Shown: piece by piece, positions 1 to 5,941 of the stretch | How positions within the stretch are numbered: position 1 is the stretch's first letter | Layout: each line of letters starts with the position of its first letter | Source of the DNA: Candidatus Rokuibacteriota bacterium | GTDB taxonomy: Bacteria; Methylomirabilota; Methylomirabilia; Rokubacteriales; JACPHL01 | Reading direction: 5' to 3' | Assembly (NCBI GenBank): GCA_016188625.1 | Contig: JACPHL010000243.1 | Coordinates: forward strand, 1-6,907 | DNA: 6,907 bases | The notes under the pieces: generated by a model | Databases searched by the model: none | What the model was told of the DNA's origin: nothing | What the model saw: the letters and a program-made list of their open reading frames with translations, nothing else | Made by a program: the position numbers and the translations under genes

Positions 1-1
1 C

Positions 2-256
2 GGGGCCGCCCGCGGCCGGGTCAAGGCGGCGGTCCTGATCGGCGAGGGGCGGCCCCAGCTCCGGGCCGCGCTGAGCCCGGTCACCCGGGTGGTCGAGGCC
101 GCGGGGATGGCGGAGGCGGTGGCCGAGGCCCGCCGGCTGGCGGCGCCCGGCGAGGTGGTGCTCCTCTCGCCGGCGTGCGCGAGCTTCGACATGTTCCGCG
201 ACTACGAGGAGCGGGGCGAGGTGTACAAGCGCCTCGTCCACGCCCTGGAGGGCTAG
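2..256 (+). CDS. murD: UDP-N-acetylmuramoyl-L-alanine--D-glutamate ligase, C-terminal end (partial)
   Basis: This is the last 84 codons of an open frame that enters from the left edge and ends at TAG 254-256. MurD is the cytoplasmic ATP-dependent ligase that adds D-glutamate to UDP-MurNAc-L-Ala. The visible part is the C-terminal Rossmann-like domain. It has a strand reading VKAAVLIGEG and then the family-typical ending LLSPACASFDMFRDYEERG followed by VYKRLVHAL, where SPACASFDMF is the hallmark MurD motif that closes the active site against the central domain. The ATP-binding and N-terminal domains lie outside the window. ftsW begins 2 nt after the stop, the usual dcw order. The end of this gene (GGAGGG at 247-252) also serves as the ribosome-binding site for ftsW. 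Assignment to MurD rather than another Mur ligase rests on the SPACASFDMF motif and the neighbouring ftsW, and is secure. Confidence 0.93.
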   Translation, partial: GAARGRVKAAVLIGEGRPQLRAALSPVTRVVEAAGMAEAVAEARRLAAPGEVVLLSPACASFDMFRDYEERGEVYKRLVHALEG

Positions 257-261
257 GTTTG
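247..261 (+). promoter_or_regulatory. Ribosome-binding site and TTG start of ftsW
   Basis: GGAGGG (247-252) sits inside the last murD codons, 6 nt before the TTG at 259-261. No ATG or GTG in this frame has both a usable Shine-Dalgarno sequence and an FtsW-like N-terminus, so this site decides the start. A TTG start directly after the murD stop suggests translation of ftsW is coupled to murD. Confidence 0.7.
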
Positions 262-1356
262 CCGAAGAAGGTCAGCCCCGACTACTGGCTCTTCCTCGTG
301 GTCCTCTCCCTGGTCGGCCTCGGGGTCGTGATGGTCTACTCGTCGAGCGCGATCCTCGCCGCCGACCGCATGCGGGACCCGTACTTCTTCCTCAAGAAGC
401 AGGGCCTCTGGGCGGCTCTGGGGCTCGGCGTCCTCTGGGCCGCGATGGTGGTGGACTACCGGCGCTGGCGCGGGGTCGTCCTCCCGCTCCTCGCGGTCGC
501 CTTCGGCCTGCTCCTCCTGGTCCTCATCCCCCCCTTCGGCCAGGAGATCAACAGCACCCGCCGCTGGCTCCGCTGGGGGCCGCTCTCGTTCCAGCCGACC
601 GAGCTGGCGAAGCTGGCCCTGGTCGTCTACCTCGCCGACTTCCTGGCCCGGCGCCAGGCGGTGGTCGGGCAGTTCTTCCAGGGCTTCCTCCCCCCGCTCC
701 TGGTGACCGGCGCCATGGCGGGCCTCATCCTGCTCCAGCCGGACCTCGGCTCCAGCGTGGCGCTGGTGGCGATGGTCTTCTGCCTCCTCTTCCTCGGCGG
801 GGCGCGCCTCGGCCAGATGCTCGTCGTCGGGCTGGCCGCGCTCCCGGTCATCGTCCTGGCGGTCTCCGGGGCGAGCTACCGGCTCCGGCGGGTCTTCGCC
901 TTCCTCGACCCGTGGTCGGACCCCCGCGGCTCCGGCTTCCAGATCATCCAGTCCTACCTCGCCCTCGGGGGGGGTGGCGCGGCCGGCCGGGGGCTGGGGG
1001 AGTCCAAGCAGAAGCTCTTCTACCTCCCGGAGCCCCACACCGACTTCATCTTCGCCATCCTCGGGGAGGAGCTGGGGTTCCTCGGGGCCGCCGCGACGGT
1101 GGCCCTCTTCGGCCTCCTCCTCTGGCGCGGGGTCCGGGTCGGGCTCCGGGTCGCCGAGCCCTTCGGGGCCTTCCTCGCCCTCGGGCTCACGGTGATGCTG
1201 ACTACCCAGGCGCTGGTCAACCTGGGGGTCGTGGTGGGGCTCCTGCCGACCAAGGGGCTGCCGCTCCCCTTCGTCTCCTTCGGCGGCTCCTCGCTCCTGA
1301 CGGCGATGCTCGCCGCCGGGGTGATCCTCAACGTCTCCCAGCACGCCGATGTTTAA
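259..1356 (+). CDS. ftsW: Peptidoglycan glycosyltransferase FtsW (SEDS family)
   Basis: FtsW is the SEDS-family membrane glycosyltransferase that polymerises lipid II into septal glycan strands, working with the division transpeptidase (PBP3/FtsI). The 365-residue product is almost entirely hydrophobic segments, consistent with about ten membrane helices. The first is [20 protein letters not shown] near residues 9-28. Family motifs in order are [20 protein letters not shown], then [20 protein letters not shown], then [21 protein letters not shown], and [13 protein letters not shown] near the end. Asp262 in HTDFIF matches the Asp thought to be catalytic in SEDS proteins. I chose TTG at 259 because GGAGGG lies 6 nt upstream and the ORF then starts just after the murD stop. 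The in-frame ATG at 175 would overlap murD by 82 nt and add a basic tail unlike FtsW. RodA is the main alternative; the dcw context argues for FtsW. The 3' end overlaps murC by 8 nt. Confidence 0.95.
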   Translation: MPKKVSPDYWLFLVVLSLVGLGVVMVYSSSAILAADRMRDPYFFLKKQGLWAALGLGVLWAAMVVDYRRWRGVVLPLLAVAFGLLLLVLIPPFGQEINSTRRWLRWGPLSFQPTELAKLALVVYLADFLARRQAVVGQFFQGFLPPLLVTGAMAGLILLQPDLGSSVALVAMVFCLLFLGGARLGQMLVVGLAALPVIVLAVSGASYRLRRVFAFLDPWSDPRGSGFQIIQSYLALGGGGAAGRGLGESKQKLFYLPEPHTDFIFAILGEELGFLGAAATVALFGLLLWRGVRVGLRVAEPFGAFLALGLTVMLTTQALVNLGVVVGLLPTKGLPLPFVSFGGSSLLTAMLAAGVILNVSQHADV

Positions 1357-2761
1357 GCGCTACCAGCAGATCCACTTCGTGGGGATCGGGGGGGCCGGGA
1401 TGAGCGGGATCGCCGAGGTCCTCCTCACCCTGGGCTACCGGGTCACGGGCTCGGACCTCAAGCGGAGCGAGCTCATCGAGCGCCTGGAGCGGCTCGGGGC
1501 CAAGGTCTTCACCGGGCACGCCGCCGCCCACGTCGAGGGGGCCCACGTGGTCGTCTACTCCTCGGCGGTGGCGCGCGACAACCCCGAGCTCCAGGCGGCC
1601 CGCCAGCGCGGGATCCCGGTCATCCCGCGGGCCGAGATGCTCGCCGAGCTGATGCGGATGAAGTACGGGATCGCCGTGGCCGGGACCCACGGCAAGACCA
1701 CCACCACCTCCATGGTCGCGGCCGTGCTGGCCGAGGGCGGCTTCGACCCCACCGTGGTCGTGGGCGGCCGGATCACGGCCCTCGGGGCCGGGGCGCGCCT
1801 CGGGCAGGGGGAGTTCCTGGTCGCCGAGGCCGACGAGTCGGACGGCTCCTTCCTCAAGCTCACCCCGACCATCGCGGTCGTGACCACCATCGACCGGGAG
1901 CACCTCGACTACTACGGCGACCTCCCGGCGCTCCGGGAGGCCTTCCTGGCCTTCATCAACCTGGTCCCCTTCTACGGGGCGGCGGTCCTCTGCTCGGACC
2001 AGCCGGAGATCCGGGCCCTCCTCCCCCGGGTGGAGAAGCGGGTGATCACCTACGGCCTCGCCGGCCCCGCCGACCTGGTGGCCGCGGGGACGGTCCTCGA
2101 GGGCCTCACCGCGCGCGTCGAGGTCCTCCTCCGGGGGGAGTCCCTGGGCGAGCTCGCGCTCCAGGTCCCCGGCCTCCATAACGTGGCCAACGCCCTGGCC
2201 GCGACGGCCGTGGGGCTCGACCTGGAGATCCCCTTCGCCGTCATCCAGCGCGCCCTGGGCGCCTTCAGCGGCGTCCAGCGCCGCTTCCAGCTCAAGGGCG
2301 AGGCGGGCGGGGTCCTGGTCGTGGACGACTACGGACACCACCCGGCCGAGATCCGGGCGACCCTGGCCGCAGCCAAGGCGGCCTTCGGCCGGCGGACCGT
2401 GGTGGTCTTCCAGCCCCACCGCTACACCCGGACCTATCATCTCCACGACGAGTTCCTGAACGCCTTCGACCAGGCCGACTGCCTGGTCGTCACCGACATC
2501 TACCCGGCCGGCGAGCCCCCGATCCCGGGCGTCCACGCCCGGAGCCTGGCGGAGGGGATCGCGGCCCGGGGCCGACGGGGGGAGGTGAGATATCTGAGCG
2601 ACCGGAGGGAGATCGTCGAGTTCCTCTTCCAGACCGTCCGGCGCGGGGACCTGGTCCTCACCCTCGGGGCAGGGGACGTCTGGGGCGTGGGCGAGGAGGT
2701 CCTGACCCGTCTCAAGCGGGTCGGGGGCGGGAGTGGAGAAGGAGAAGGGCATGCTGGGTGA
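1349..2761 (+). CDS. murC: UDP-N-acetylmuramate--L-alanine ligase
   Basis: MurC is the cytoplasmic ligase that attaches L-alanine to UDP-MurNAc using ATP, the first amino-acid addition in peptidoglycan precursor synthesis. The 470-residue product has a normal length. It opens with the UDP-binding Rossmann motif [17 protein letters not shown] (residues 9-25). The ATP-binding P-loop GTHGKTTTT starts at residue 112, followed by EADESDGSF (160-168) and [11 protein letters not shown] in the central domain. Next come [13 protein letters not shown] and QRRF, then [10 protein letters not shown] (326-335) and FQPHRYTRT in the C-terminal domain. GTHGKTT with DYGHHP separates MurC from MurD, MurE and MurF; the related Mpl lacks this dcw context. 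The ATG lies inside the ftsW 3' end (8-nt overlap, ATGTTTAA) and has no clear Shine-Dalgarno, so coupled translation from ftsW is likely. murG, usually found between these two genes, is not here. Confidence 0.97.
   Translation: MFKRYQQIHFVGIGGAGMSGIAEVLLTLGYRVTGSDLKRSELIERLERLGAKVFTGHAAAHVEGAHVVVYSSAVARDNPELQAARQRGIPVIPRAEMLAELMRMKYGIAVAGTHGKTTTTSMVAAVLAEGGFDPTVVVGGRITALGAGARLGQGEFLVAEADESDGSFLKLTPTIAVVTTIDREHLDYYGDLPALREAFLAFINLVPFYGAAVLCSDQPEIRALLPRVEKRVITYGLAGPADLVAAGTVLEGLTARVEVLLRGESLGELALQVPGLHNVANALAATAVGLDLEIPFAVIQRALGAFSGVQRRFQLKGEAGGVLVVDDYGHHPAEIRATLAAAKAAFGRRTVVVFQPHRYTRTYHLHDEFLNAFDQADCLVVTDIYPAGEPPIPGVHARSLAEGIAARGRRGEVRYLSDRREIVEFLFQTVRRGDLVLTLGAGDVWGVGEEVLTRLKRVGGGSGEGEGHAG
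2739..2753 (+). promoter_or_regulatory. Ribosome-binding site deciding the murB start
   Basis: AAGGAG at 2739-2744 is 6 nt from ATG 2751, inside the last murC codons. It favours ATG 2751 over the upstream in-frame GTG at 2733, which has only a G-rich stretch (GGGGGCGG at 2723-2730) almost touching it. Confidence 0.6.
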
Positions 2762-3629
2762 CATCCGCGGTGAAGTGCGCTTCAAGGAACCCCTGGGCTT
2801 TCACACCTCGCTCCGGATCGGCGGGCCGGCGGACGTCTTCATCGTCCCCCAGGACGTGGACGACATCCGGAAGGCCGTGGCCTTCGCCGAGAAGGAGCGG
2901 CTCCCCGTGGTCATCCTCGGAGGCGGGAACAACCTCCTGGTGAAGGACAGGGGGATCCGCGGGGTCGTCATCAAGCTCGAAGGGTGCCTGGCGCGGATGG
3001 AGTTCCACGGCGAGGAGGTGACGGTCGGGGCCGGGGCCAGCCTCGCCCACGTCATCCGCGAGGCGGCGGCCCTCGGCCTCGGCGGGATCGAGCCCCTGGT
3101 GGGGATCCCCGCCTCCATCGGCGGGGCCCTCGCCATGAACGCCGGCACGCCCGACGGGGCCATCGGCGACTACGTCTCGGCCGTGTACTTCCTCCACCCC
3201 GACGGGACGATCGGGGACCTCAAGCCCCTCAACGGGACCTTCGCGTATCGGGCCTTCCAGTACCCGCCCGGCGCCATCCTCCTGGGGGCGCGCATCACCC
3301 TGCACCGGCGGCCCCAGAAGGAGATCCTCGCGGACATCAAGGCGCGCCTGAAGCACAAGAAGTCCACCCAGCCCCTGGCCCTGGCCTCGGCGGGGTGCGT
3401 GTGGAAGAACCCGCCGGCGGACCACGCCGGGCGGCTCGTCGAGAAGGCGGGGCTGAAGGGGAAGCGGATCGGGGCCGCCGAGATCTCGGCCAAGCACGCC
3501 AACTTCATCGTCAACCGCGGCGGCGCCACCGCGGCCGACATCCTGGCGCTCATGGATCTGGCCTTGGAGCGCGTCCAGACCCGGTTCGGGATCAAGCTGG
3601 AGCCTGAGATCCGGATCGTGGGGGACTAG
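2751..3629 (+). CDS. murB: UDP-N-acetylenolpyruvoylglucosamine reductase (type II-like)
   Basis: MurB is the cytoplasmic FAD enzyme that reduces UDP-GlcNAc-enolpyruvate to UDP-MurNAc with NADPH. The 292 residues include the FAD-binding (PCMH-type) segments [35 protein letters not shown] and [19 protein letters not shown], then [18 protein letters not shown]. The substrate-binding FAYRAF and [10 protein letters not shown] (Cys216) follow, and the protein ends with [11 protein letters not shown], which carries the conserved C-terminal Glu. The short length, compared with about 340 in E. coli, suits the type II class that lacks the extra tyrosine-loop insert. The proton-donating position is Cys rather than the Ser of E. 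coli. I prefer ATG 2751: AAGGAG (2739-2744) lies 6 nt upstream. An in-frame GTG at 2733 would add six charged residues. It overlaps murC by 11 nt. The Cys variant is known in the family to my recollection, so function is probably intact. Confidence 0.95.
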   Translation: MLGDIRGEVRFKEPLGFHTSLRIGGPADVFIVPQDVDDIRKAVAFAEKERLPVVILGGGNNLLVKDRGIRGVVIKLEGCLARMEFHGEEVTVGAGASLAHVIREAAALGLGGIEPLVGIPASIGGALAMNAGTPDGAIGDYVSAVYFLHPDGTIGDLKPLNGTFAYRAFQYPPGAILLGARITLHRRPQKEILADIKARLKHKKSTQPLALASAGCVWKNPPADHAGRLVEKAGLKGKRIGAAEISAKHANFIVNRGGATAADILALMDLALERVQTRFGIKLEPEIRIVGD

Positions 3630-3646
3630 GGGCCGGGCCAATGAGC
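3627..3646 (+). repeat. Direct repeat, copy 1 (includes murB stop)
   Basis: TAGGGGCCGGGCCAATGAGC. The TAG is the murB stop codon and the sequence also forms the left tip of the palindrome. Copy 2 at 3782-3802 is identical except for one extra G in the G-run. Similarity continues weakly downstream as GTCCC after a 3-nt gap. Confidence 0.85.
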
Positions 3647-3753
3647 ATCGTCCCACGGCGTTCTCGGTCGTCGGCCATCCTCAACGTACTCGGAGTACGC
3701 CTCCGGTGGCCTCCTCCCTCGGGCCTTGTGGGACTCGCTCCTTGTCCCGGCCC
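3630..3753 (+). repeat. Long imperfect palindrome (REP/MITE-like element) between murB and ftsQ
   Basis: The two ends are inverted repeats. GGGCCGGG (3630-3637) pairs with CCCGGCCC (3746-3753), CAA (3639-3641) with TTG (3742-3744), GAGC (3643-3646) with GCTC (3737-3740), and GTCCCAC (3650-3656) with GTGGGAC (3728-3734). Further in, GGCCA (3673-3677) faces TGGCC (3707-3711), and the centre is the 7-bp palindrome CGTACTC-G-GAGTACG (3685-3699, axis at 3692). The arms keep nearly equal spacing along their whole length, so this is one folded unit and not chance pairing of short words. It carries no transposase. There is no T-run after it, so it does not look like an intrinsic terminator. Transcribed within the operon, it would form a strong stem-loop. 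A non-autonomous dispersed repeat is my best reading; its family is not recognised. Confidence 0.65.
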
Positions 3754-3784
3754 GGCGGGGGCGGGGTGGAAGGGGAGCCAGTAG
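3641..3784 (+). CDS. Small ORF of doubtful coding value inside the murB-ftsQ repeat region
   Basis: An open frame of 47 codons begins at the ATG in direct-repeat copy 1 (MSIVPRRSRSSAILNVLGV...) and ends at the TAG that begins copy 2, 12 nt before the ftsQ ATG. Its initiation region is nearly the same sequence as that of ftsQ. The product is rich in Arg, Pro and Gly, with no recognisable domain, signal peptide or membrane helix. Most of the ORF is the palindromic element, which argues for fortuitous reading rather than a protein gene. If translated, its stop would place terminating ribosomes right at the ftsQ ribosome-binding site, so it could act as a leader ORF. I list it because of that arrangement and do not claim a product. 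Confidence 0.15.
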   Translation: MSIVPRRSRSSAILNVLGVRLRWPPPSGLVGLAPCPGPAGAGWKGSQ

Positions 3785-3802
3785 GGGGCCGGGCCAATGA
3801 GC
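3782..3802 (+). repeat. Direct repeat, copy 2 (includes ftsQ start)
   Basis: This is the same sequence as 3627-3646 with one additional G. Here the ATG (3797-3799) is the ftsQ start and the G-run AGGGGG (3783-3788) acts as its Shine-Dalgarno sequence, with 8 nt spacing. The two copies are 155 nt apart. Deleting one copy plus the spacer would leave the murB TAG 12-13 nt before the ftsQ ATG. Confidence 0.85.
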
Positions 3803-4579
3803 GTCCCCCCATTCCTCACCCCCCGCGCCCGCTCCGCGGCGATGCGGGACCTGGCCGAACGGCAGCCGCTCCTGGCGCGCCAGCGACGGCGCCCCCGGGA
3901 CGGCCGCTCCACCCGTCGCGCGGCCCTCCTCGGACTGGGCCTGACCCTGGCGACGGCCTCCGCCGGCGCCCTCGCCTGGTGGGGGAGCCAGTGGCTCCGC
4001 AGCACCCCCCTCTTGGCGGTGAGGAGCATCGAGGTCCTCGGCCACGAGCGGCTCGTCGAGGCGGCGCTCGTCGAGGCCGCCGCGATCCCGCCCGGCACGA
4101 ACCTCCTCGCCCTCGACCCGATCGCCGTCCGGGAGCGGCTGGAGGCCCTCCCCGGGGTGAGGCACGCCCGGGTCGTCCGCCAGTTCCCCGGCCGGGTCGC
4201 GCTCCTCGTCCAGGAGCGGGAGCCCTACGTCCTCGCCAACGCCGACGGCCTCTTCTGGCTCGACGCCGAGGGACGGGTCCTCGGGCCCGAGCCGCACCCC
4301 CTGCCGCCGCGCCTCCCCATCCTGACCGGCGTGACGCTGCCGGCGGAGCCGGCCGCCTCCGCCCCGGACCGCGTCCAGACCGGGCTCGCCCTGCTCCGCA
4401 TCCTCTCCCGGGTGGGGGGGCGGCTGGTCCCCCGCGTCTCCGAGATCGACCTGGGCCGGCCGGAGGGGCCGGTCCTCTACACCACCGAGGGGGTCGAGGT
4501 GCGGATCGGGGTCGAGGCGTGGGAGGAGCGTCTGGGGCGCCTCGACGCCCTGCCCGCTTCCGGGATCTGGTGGTCATGA
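3797..4579 (+). CDS. ftsQ: Cell division protein FtsQ, apparently frameshifted at its 3' end
   Basis: FtsQ is a bitopic inner-membrane protein that links FtsA/FtsZ-stage proteins with FtsB, FtsL and the septal synthases. The 260-residue product has an Arg-rich cytoplasmic N-terminus (1-41), one membrane helix (about 42-62, ALLGLGLTLATASAGALAWW) and a POTRA domain (about 73-142, LLAVRSIEVLGHERL through VRVVRQF-like RHARVVRQFPGRVALLVQER). A beta domain follows, with NADGLFWLDAEGRVL and a GVEVRIGVEAWEERLGRLDAL end. After Leu252 the frame runs only PASGIWWS and stops, while FtsQ proteins usually end with a DLRF-type beta strand. That strand (RFRDLVVMTP) is present in another frame at 4555. The start ATG lies in a repeat copy with AGGGGG 8 nt upstream; ATG 3842 is a weaker alternative without a Shine-Dalgarno. 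The family call is firm; the true 3' end is not. Confidence 0.88.
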   Translation: MSVPPFLTPRARSAAMRDLAERQPLLARQRRRPRDGRSTRRAALLGLGLTLATASAGALAWWGSQWLRSTPLLAVRSIEVLGHERLVEAALVEAAAIPPGTNLLALDPIAVRERLEALPGVRHARVVRQFPGRVALLVQEREPYVLANADGLFWLDAEGRVLGPEPHPLPPRLPILTGVTLPAEPAASAPDRVQTGLALLRILSRVGGRLVPRVSEIDLGRPEGPVLYTTEGVEVRIGVEAWEERLGRLDALPASGIWWS

Positions 4580-4674
4580 CGCCCGGGGACGCCCACCTCC
4601 CGCCGGAGCGCCACCGCGCGCGGCCGGGCGGCCGGGTCCCGGCGGGGATCACGACTCGGGATGTGTCCCAGTAA
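4555..4674 (+). pseudogene. Likely displaced C-terminal end of ftsQ in another reading frame
   Basis: In the frame read from 4555, the sequence gives RFRDLVVMTP and then about 29 more residues to TAA 4672-4674. RFRDLVV is the type of strand that follows YVDL in the last part of FtsQ, the region that contacts FtsB in E. coli. The stop would overlap the ftsA ATG (4661) by 14 nt, matching the overlapping style of this operon. Joining it to the main ftsQ frame needs a net loss of 1 mod 3 bases (or gain of 2 mod 3) near 4553. About 15-20 residues usually found before this strand also seem to be missing, so a deletion rather than a single-base slip is plausible. Confidence 0.55.
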
Positions 4675-5923
4675 CGCCAGATCAGCGACCACCATCGCCG
4701 GCCTCGACATCGGGACGACCAAGATCCTGGCCGTCATCGGGGAGGTGACGCCGACCGGGATCGACGTCCTCGGGGTCGGCCAGAGCCTCTCGCGGGGGCT
4801 CCGAAAAGGGGTGGTGGTGAACCTCGACTCGACGGTGGAGGCGATCAAGCGGGCGGTCCAGGAGGCCGAGCAGGCGGCCGGCGTCGAGATCGAGTCGGTC
4901 TTCACCGGGGTGGCGGGGGGGCACATCAAGGGGGTGAACAGCCGGGGGGCCGTCGCCGTGCAGGGGCGGACCCGGGAGGTGAGCCGGGCCGACGTGGACC
5001 GGGCCCTCGAGGCCGCCCGGGCGGTGACCCTCCCGCCCGGCCGGGAGATCATCCACGTCCTCCCCCAGGCCTTCATCCTCGACGGCCAGGACGGGATCAG
5101 GACGCCGCTCGGGATGGCGGGGGCGCGGCTCGAGGTCGAGGTCCACATCGTCACCGGGGCGGTGACCTCGGTGCAGAACCTCGTCAGGAGCGTCAACCGG
5201 GCCGGCCTCACGGTCCAGGACATCGTGCTGCAGCCGCTGGCCTCGGCCGAGGCCGTCCTGACCCCGGACGAGCGCGATCTCGGCGTCATCCTCGCCGACG
5301 TGGGCGGGGGGACCACCGACGTCGCCCTCTTCCGGGACGGGGCGATCTGGCACTCGGCGGTGATCCCGCTCGGGGGGGACCACATCACCAACGACCTGGC
5401 CGTGGGGCTCCGGACCCCGTCCCAGGAGGCCGAAGAGCTGAAGAAGCGCTGGGGCTCGGCGCTCACCGCGCTGGTCCTCCCGGACGAGACCGTGGAGGTC
5501 CCCTCCATCGGCGGGCGGAAGCCCCGGGTCCTCTCCCGGCAGATCCTCGCCGGGATCATCCAGGCGCGCGTCGAGGAGATCTTCACCCTGGCGGCCCGGG
5601 AGCTCGCCCTGGCCGGCCTCGAGGACGTCGCCACGGCCGGCGTGGTCGTCACCGGCGGCTCCGCGGTCATGGAGGGGATCCCGGAGCTGGCCGAGCGGGT
5701 CTTCGACCTCCCGGTCCGGGTGGGCTGGCCCACCGGCGTCGGGGGGATGGCCGACCTCGTCGCGGGCCCGAGCTACGCCACCGGGGTGGGGCTGGTCCTC
5801 CACGGGGCGCGCCTCCGCGGGCAGAGCCCGCTGGGGATGGCCGGCGGGCTCGACGGCGGGGAGGGGGCCGGGGTGACCCGGCTCCTGCGGCGGATGCGCG
5901 AGTGGTTCAGCCAACTCTTTTGA
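4661..5923 (+). CDS. ftsA: Cell division protein FtsA
   Basis: FtsA is the actin-like ATPase that anchors FtsZ filaments to the cytoplasmic membrane and recruits later divisome proteins. The 420-residue product has the phosphate-1 motif AGLDIGTTKILAVIG (from residue 13), then the FtsA-specific SHS2 (1C) domain with SVFTGVAGGHIKGVNSRGAV. Phosphate-2 ADVGGGTTDVALF has its Asp at 213, and the adenosine motif is VVVTGGSAVMEGI (328-340). A Gly-rich linker (about 388-404) leads to the amphipathic membrane-targeting helix LLRRMREWFSQLF at the very C-terminus. Length and motifs are those of a complete, functional FtsA. The ATG at 4661 has only a distant, weak G-rich sequence (GGCGGGG, 13 nt away), so translation is probably coupled to ftsQ, whose shifted frame stops at 4674. 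ftsZ follows after 15 nt. SHS2 and the C-terminal helix exclude MreB or DnaK. Confidence 0.96.
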   Translation: MCPSNARSATTIAGLDIGTTKILAVIGEVTPTGIDVLGVGQSLSRGLRKGVVVNLDSTVEAIKRAVQEAEQAAGVEIESVFTGVAGGHIKGVNSRGAVAVQGRTREVSRADVDRALEAARAVTLPPGREIIHVLPQAFILDGQDGIRTPLGMAGARLEVEVHIVTGAVTSVQNLVRSVNRAGLTVQDIVLQPLASAEAVLTPDERDLGVILADVGGGTTDVALFRDGAIWHSAVIPLGGDHITNDLAVGLRTPSQEAEELKKRWGSALTALVLPDETVEVPSIGGRKPRVLSRQILAGIIQARVEEIFTLAARELALAGLEDVATAGVVVTGGSAVMEGIPELAERVFDLPVRVGWPTGVGGMADLVAGPSYATGVGLVLHGARLRGQSPLGMAGGLDGGEGAGVTRLLRRMREWFSQLF

Positions 5924-5941
5924 GGAAGGACGGACGCCATG
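5923..5941 (+). promoter_or_regulatory. Ribosome-binding site of ftsZ
   Basis: AGGAAGGA (5923-5930) overlaps the last base of the ftsA stop and is 8 nt from ATG 5939. It is a good Shine-Dalgarno match with normal spacing, fitting the high expression FtsZ needs, and it favours the long N-terminal form over ATG 6005. Confidence 0.65.

Noticed and set aside
175-258. Upstream ATG start for ftsW at 175
   Set aside because: It would overlap murD by 82 nt and add a 28-residue Arg/Gly/Pro-rich tail not typical of FtsW. TTG 259 has a good ribosome-binding site.
967-974. Run of eight G in ftsW (and 7-G runs in ftsA) as phase-variation tracts
   Set aside because: They encode conserved glycines through GGG/GGT codons in a GC-rich gene. 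Nothing suggests switching of an essential gene.
253-1344. Long minus-strand ORF opposite ftsW (Glu/Pro/Arg-rich)
   Set aside because: It is the antisense shadow of a GC-rich gene. Its composition is biased, it has no domains, and the plus strand is unmistakably ftsW.
1328-2785. 485-codon minus-strand ORF opposite murC
   Set aside because: It is a low-complexity Gly/Asp/Glu/Arg translation of the antisense frame with no motif. murC on the plus strand explains the open frame.
3630-3753. Palindrome as a Rho-independent terminator after murB
   Set aside because: The stem is long but imperfect and is not followed by a T-run. The next bases are G-rich, and ftsQ belongs to the same operon.
2712-4297. 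Minus-strand ORFs across murB and ftsQ (ends at 3656, 4098 and 4297)
   Set aside because: They run through two genes and the intergenic palindrome without domains or a ribosome-binding site, so they are composition artefacts.
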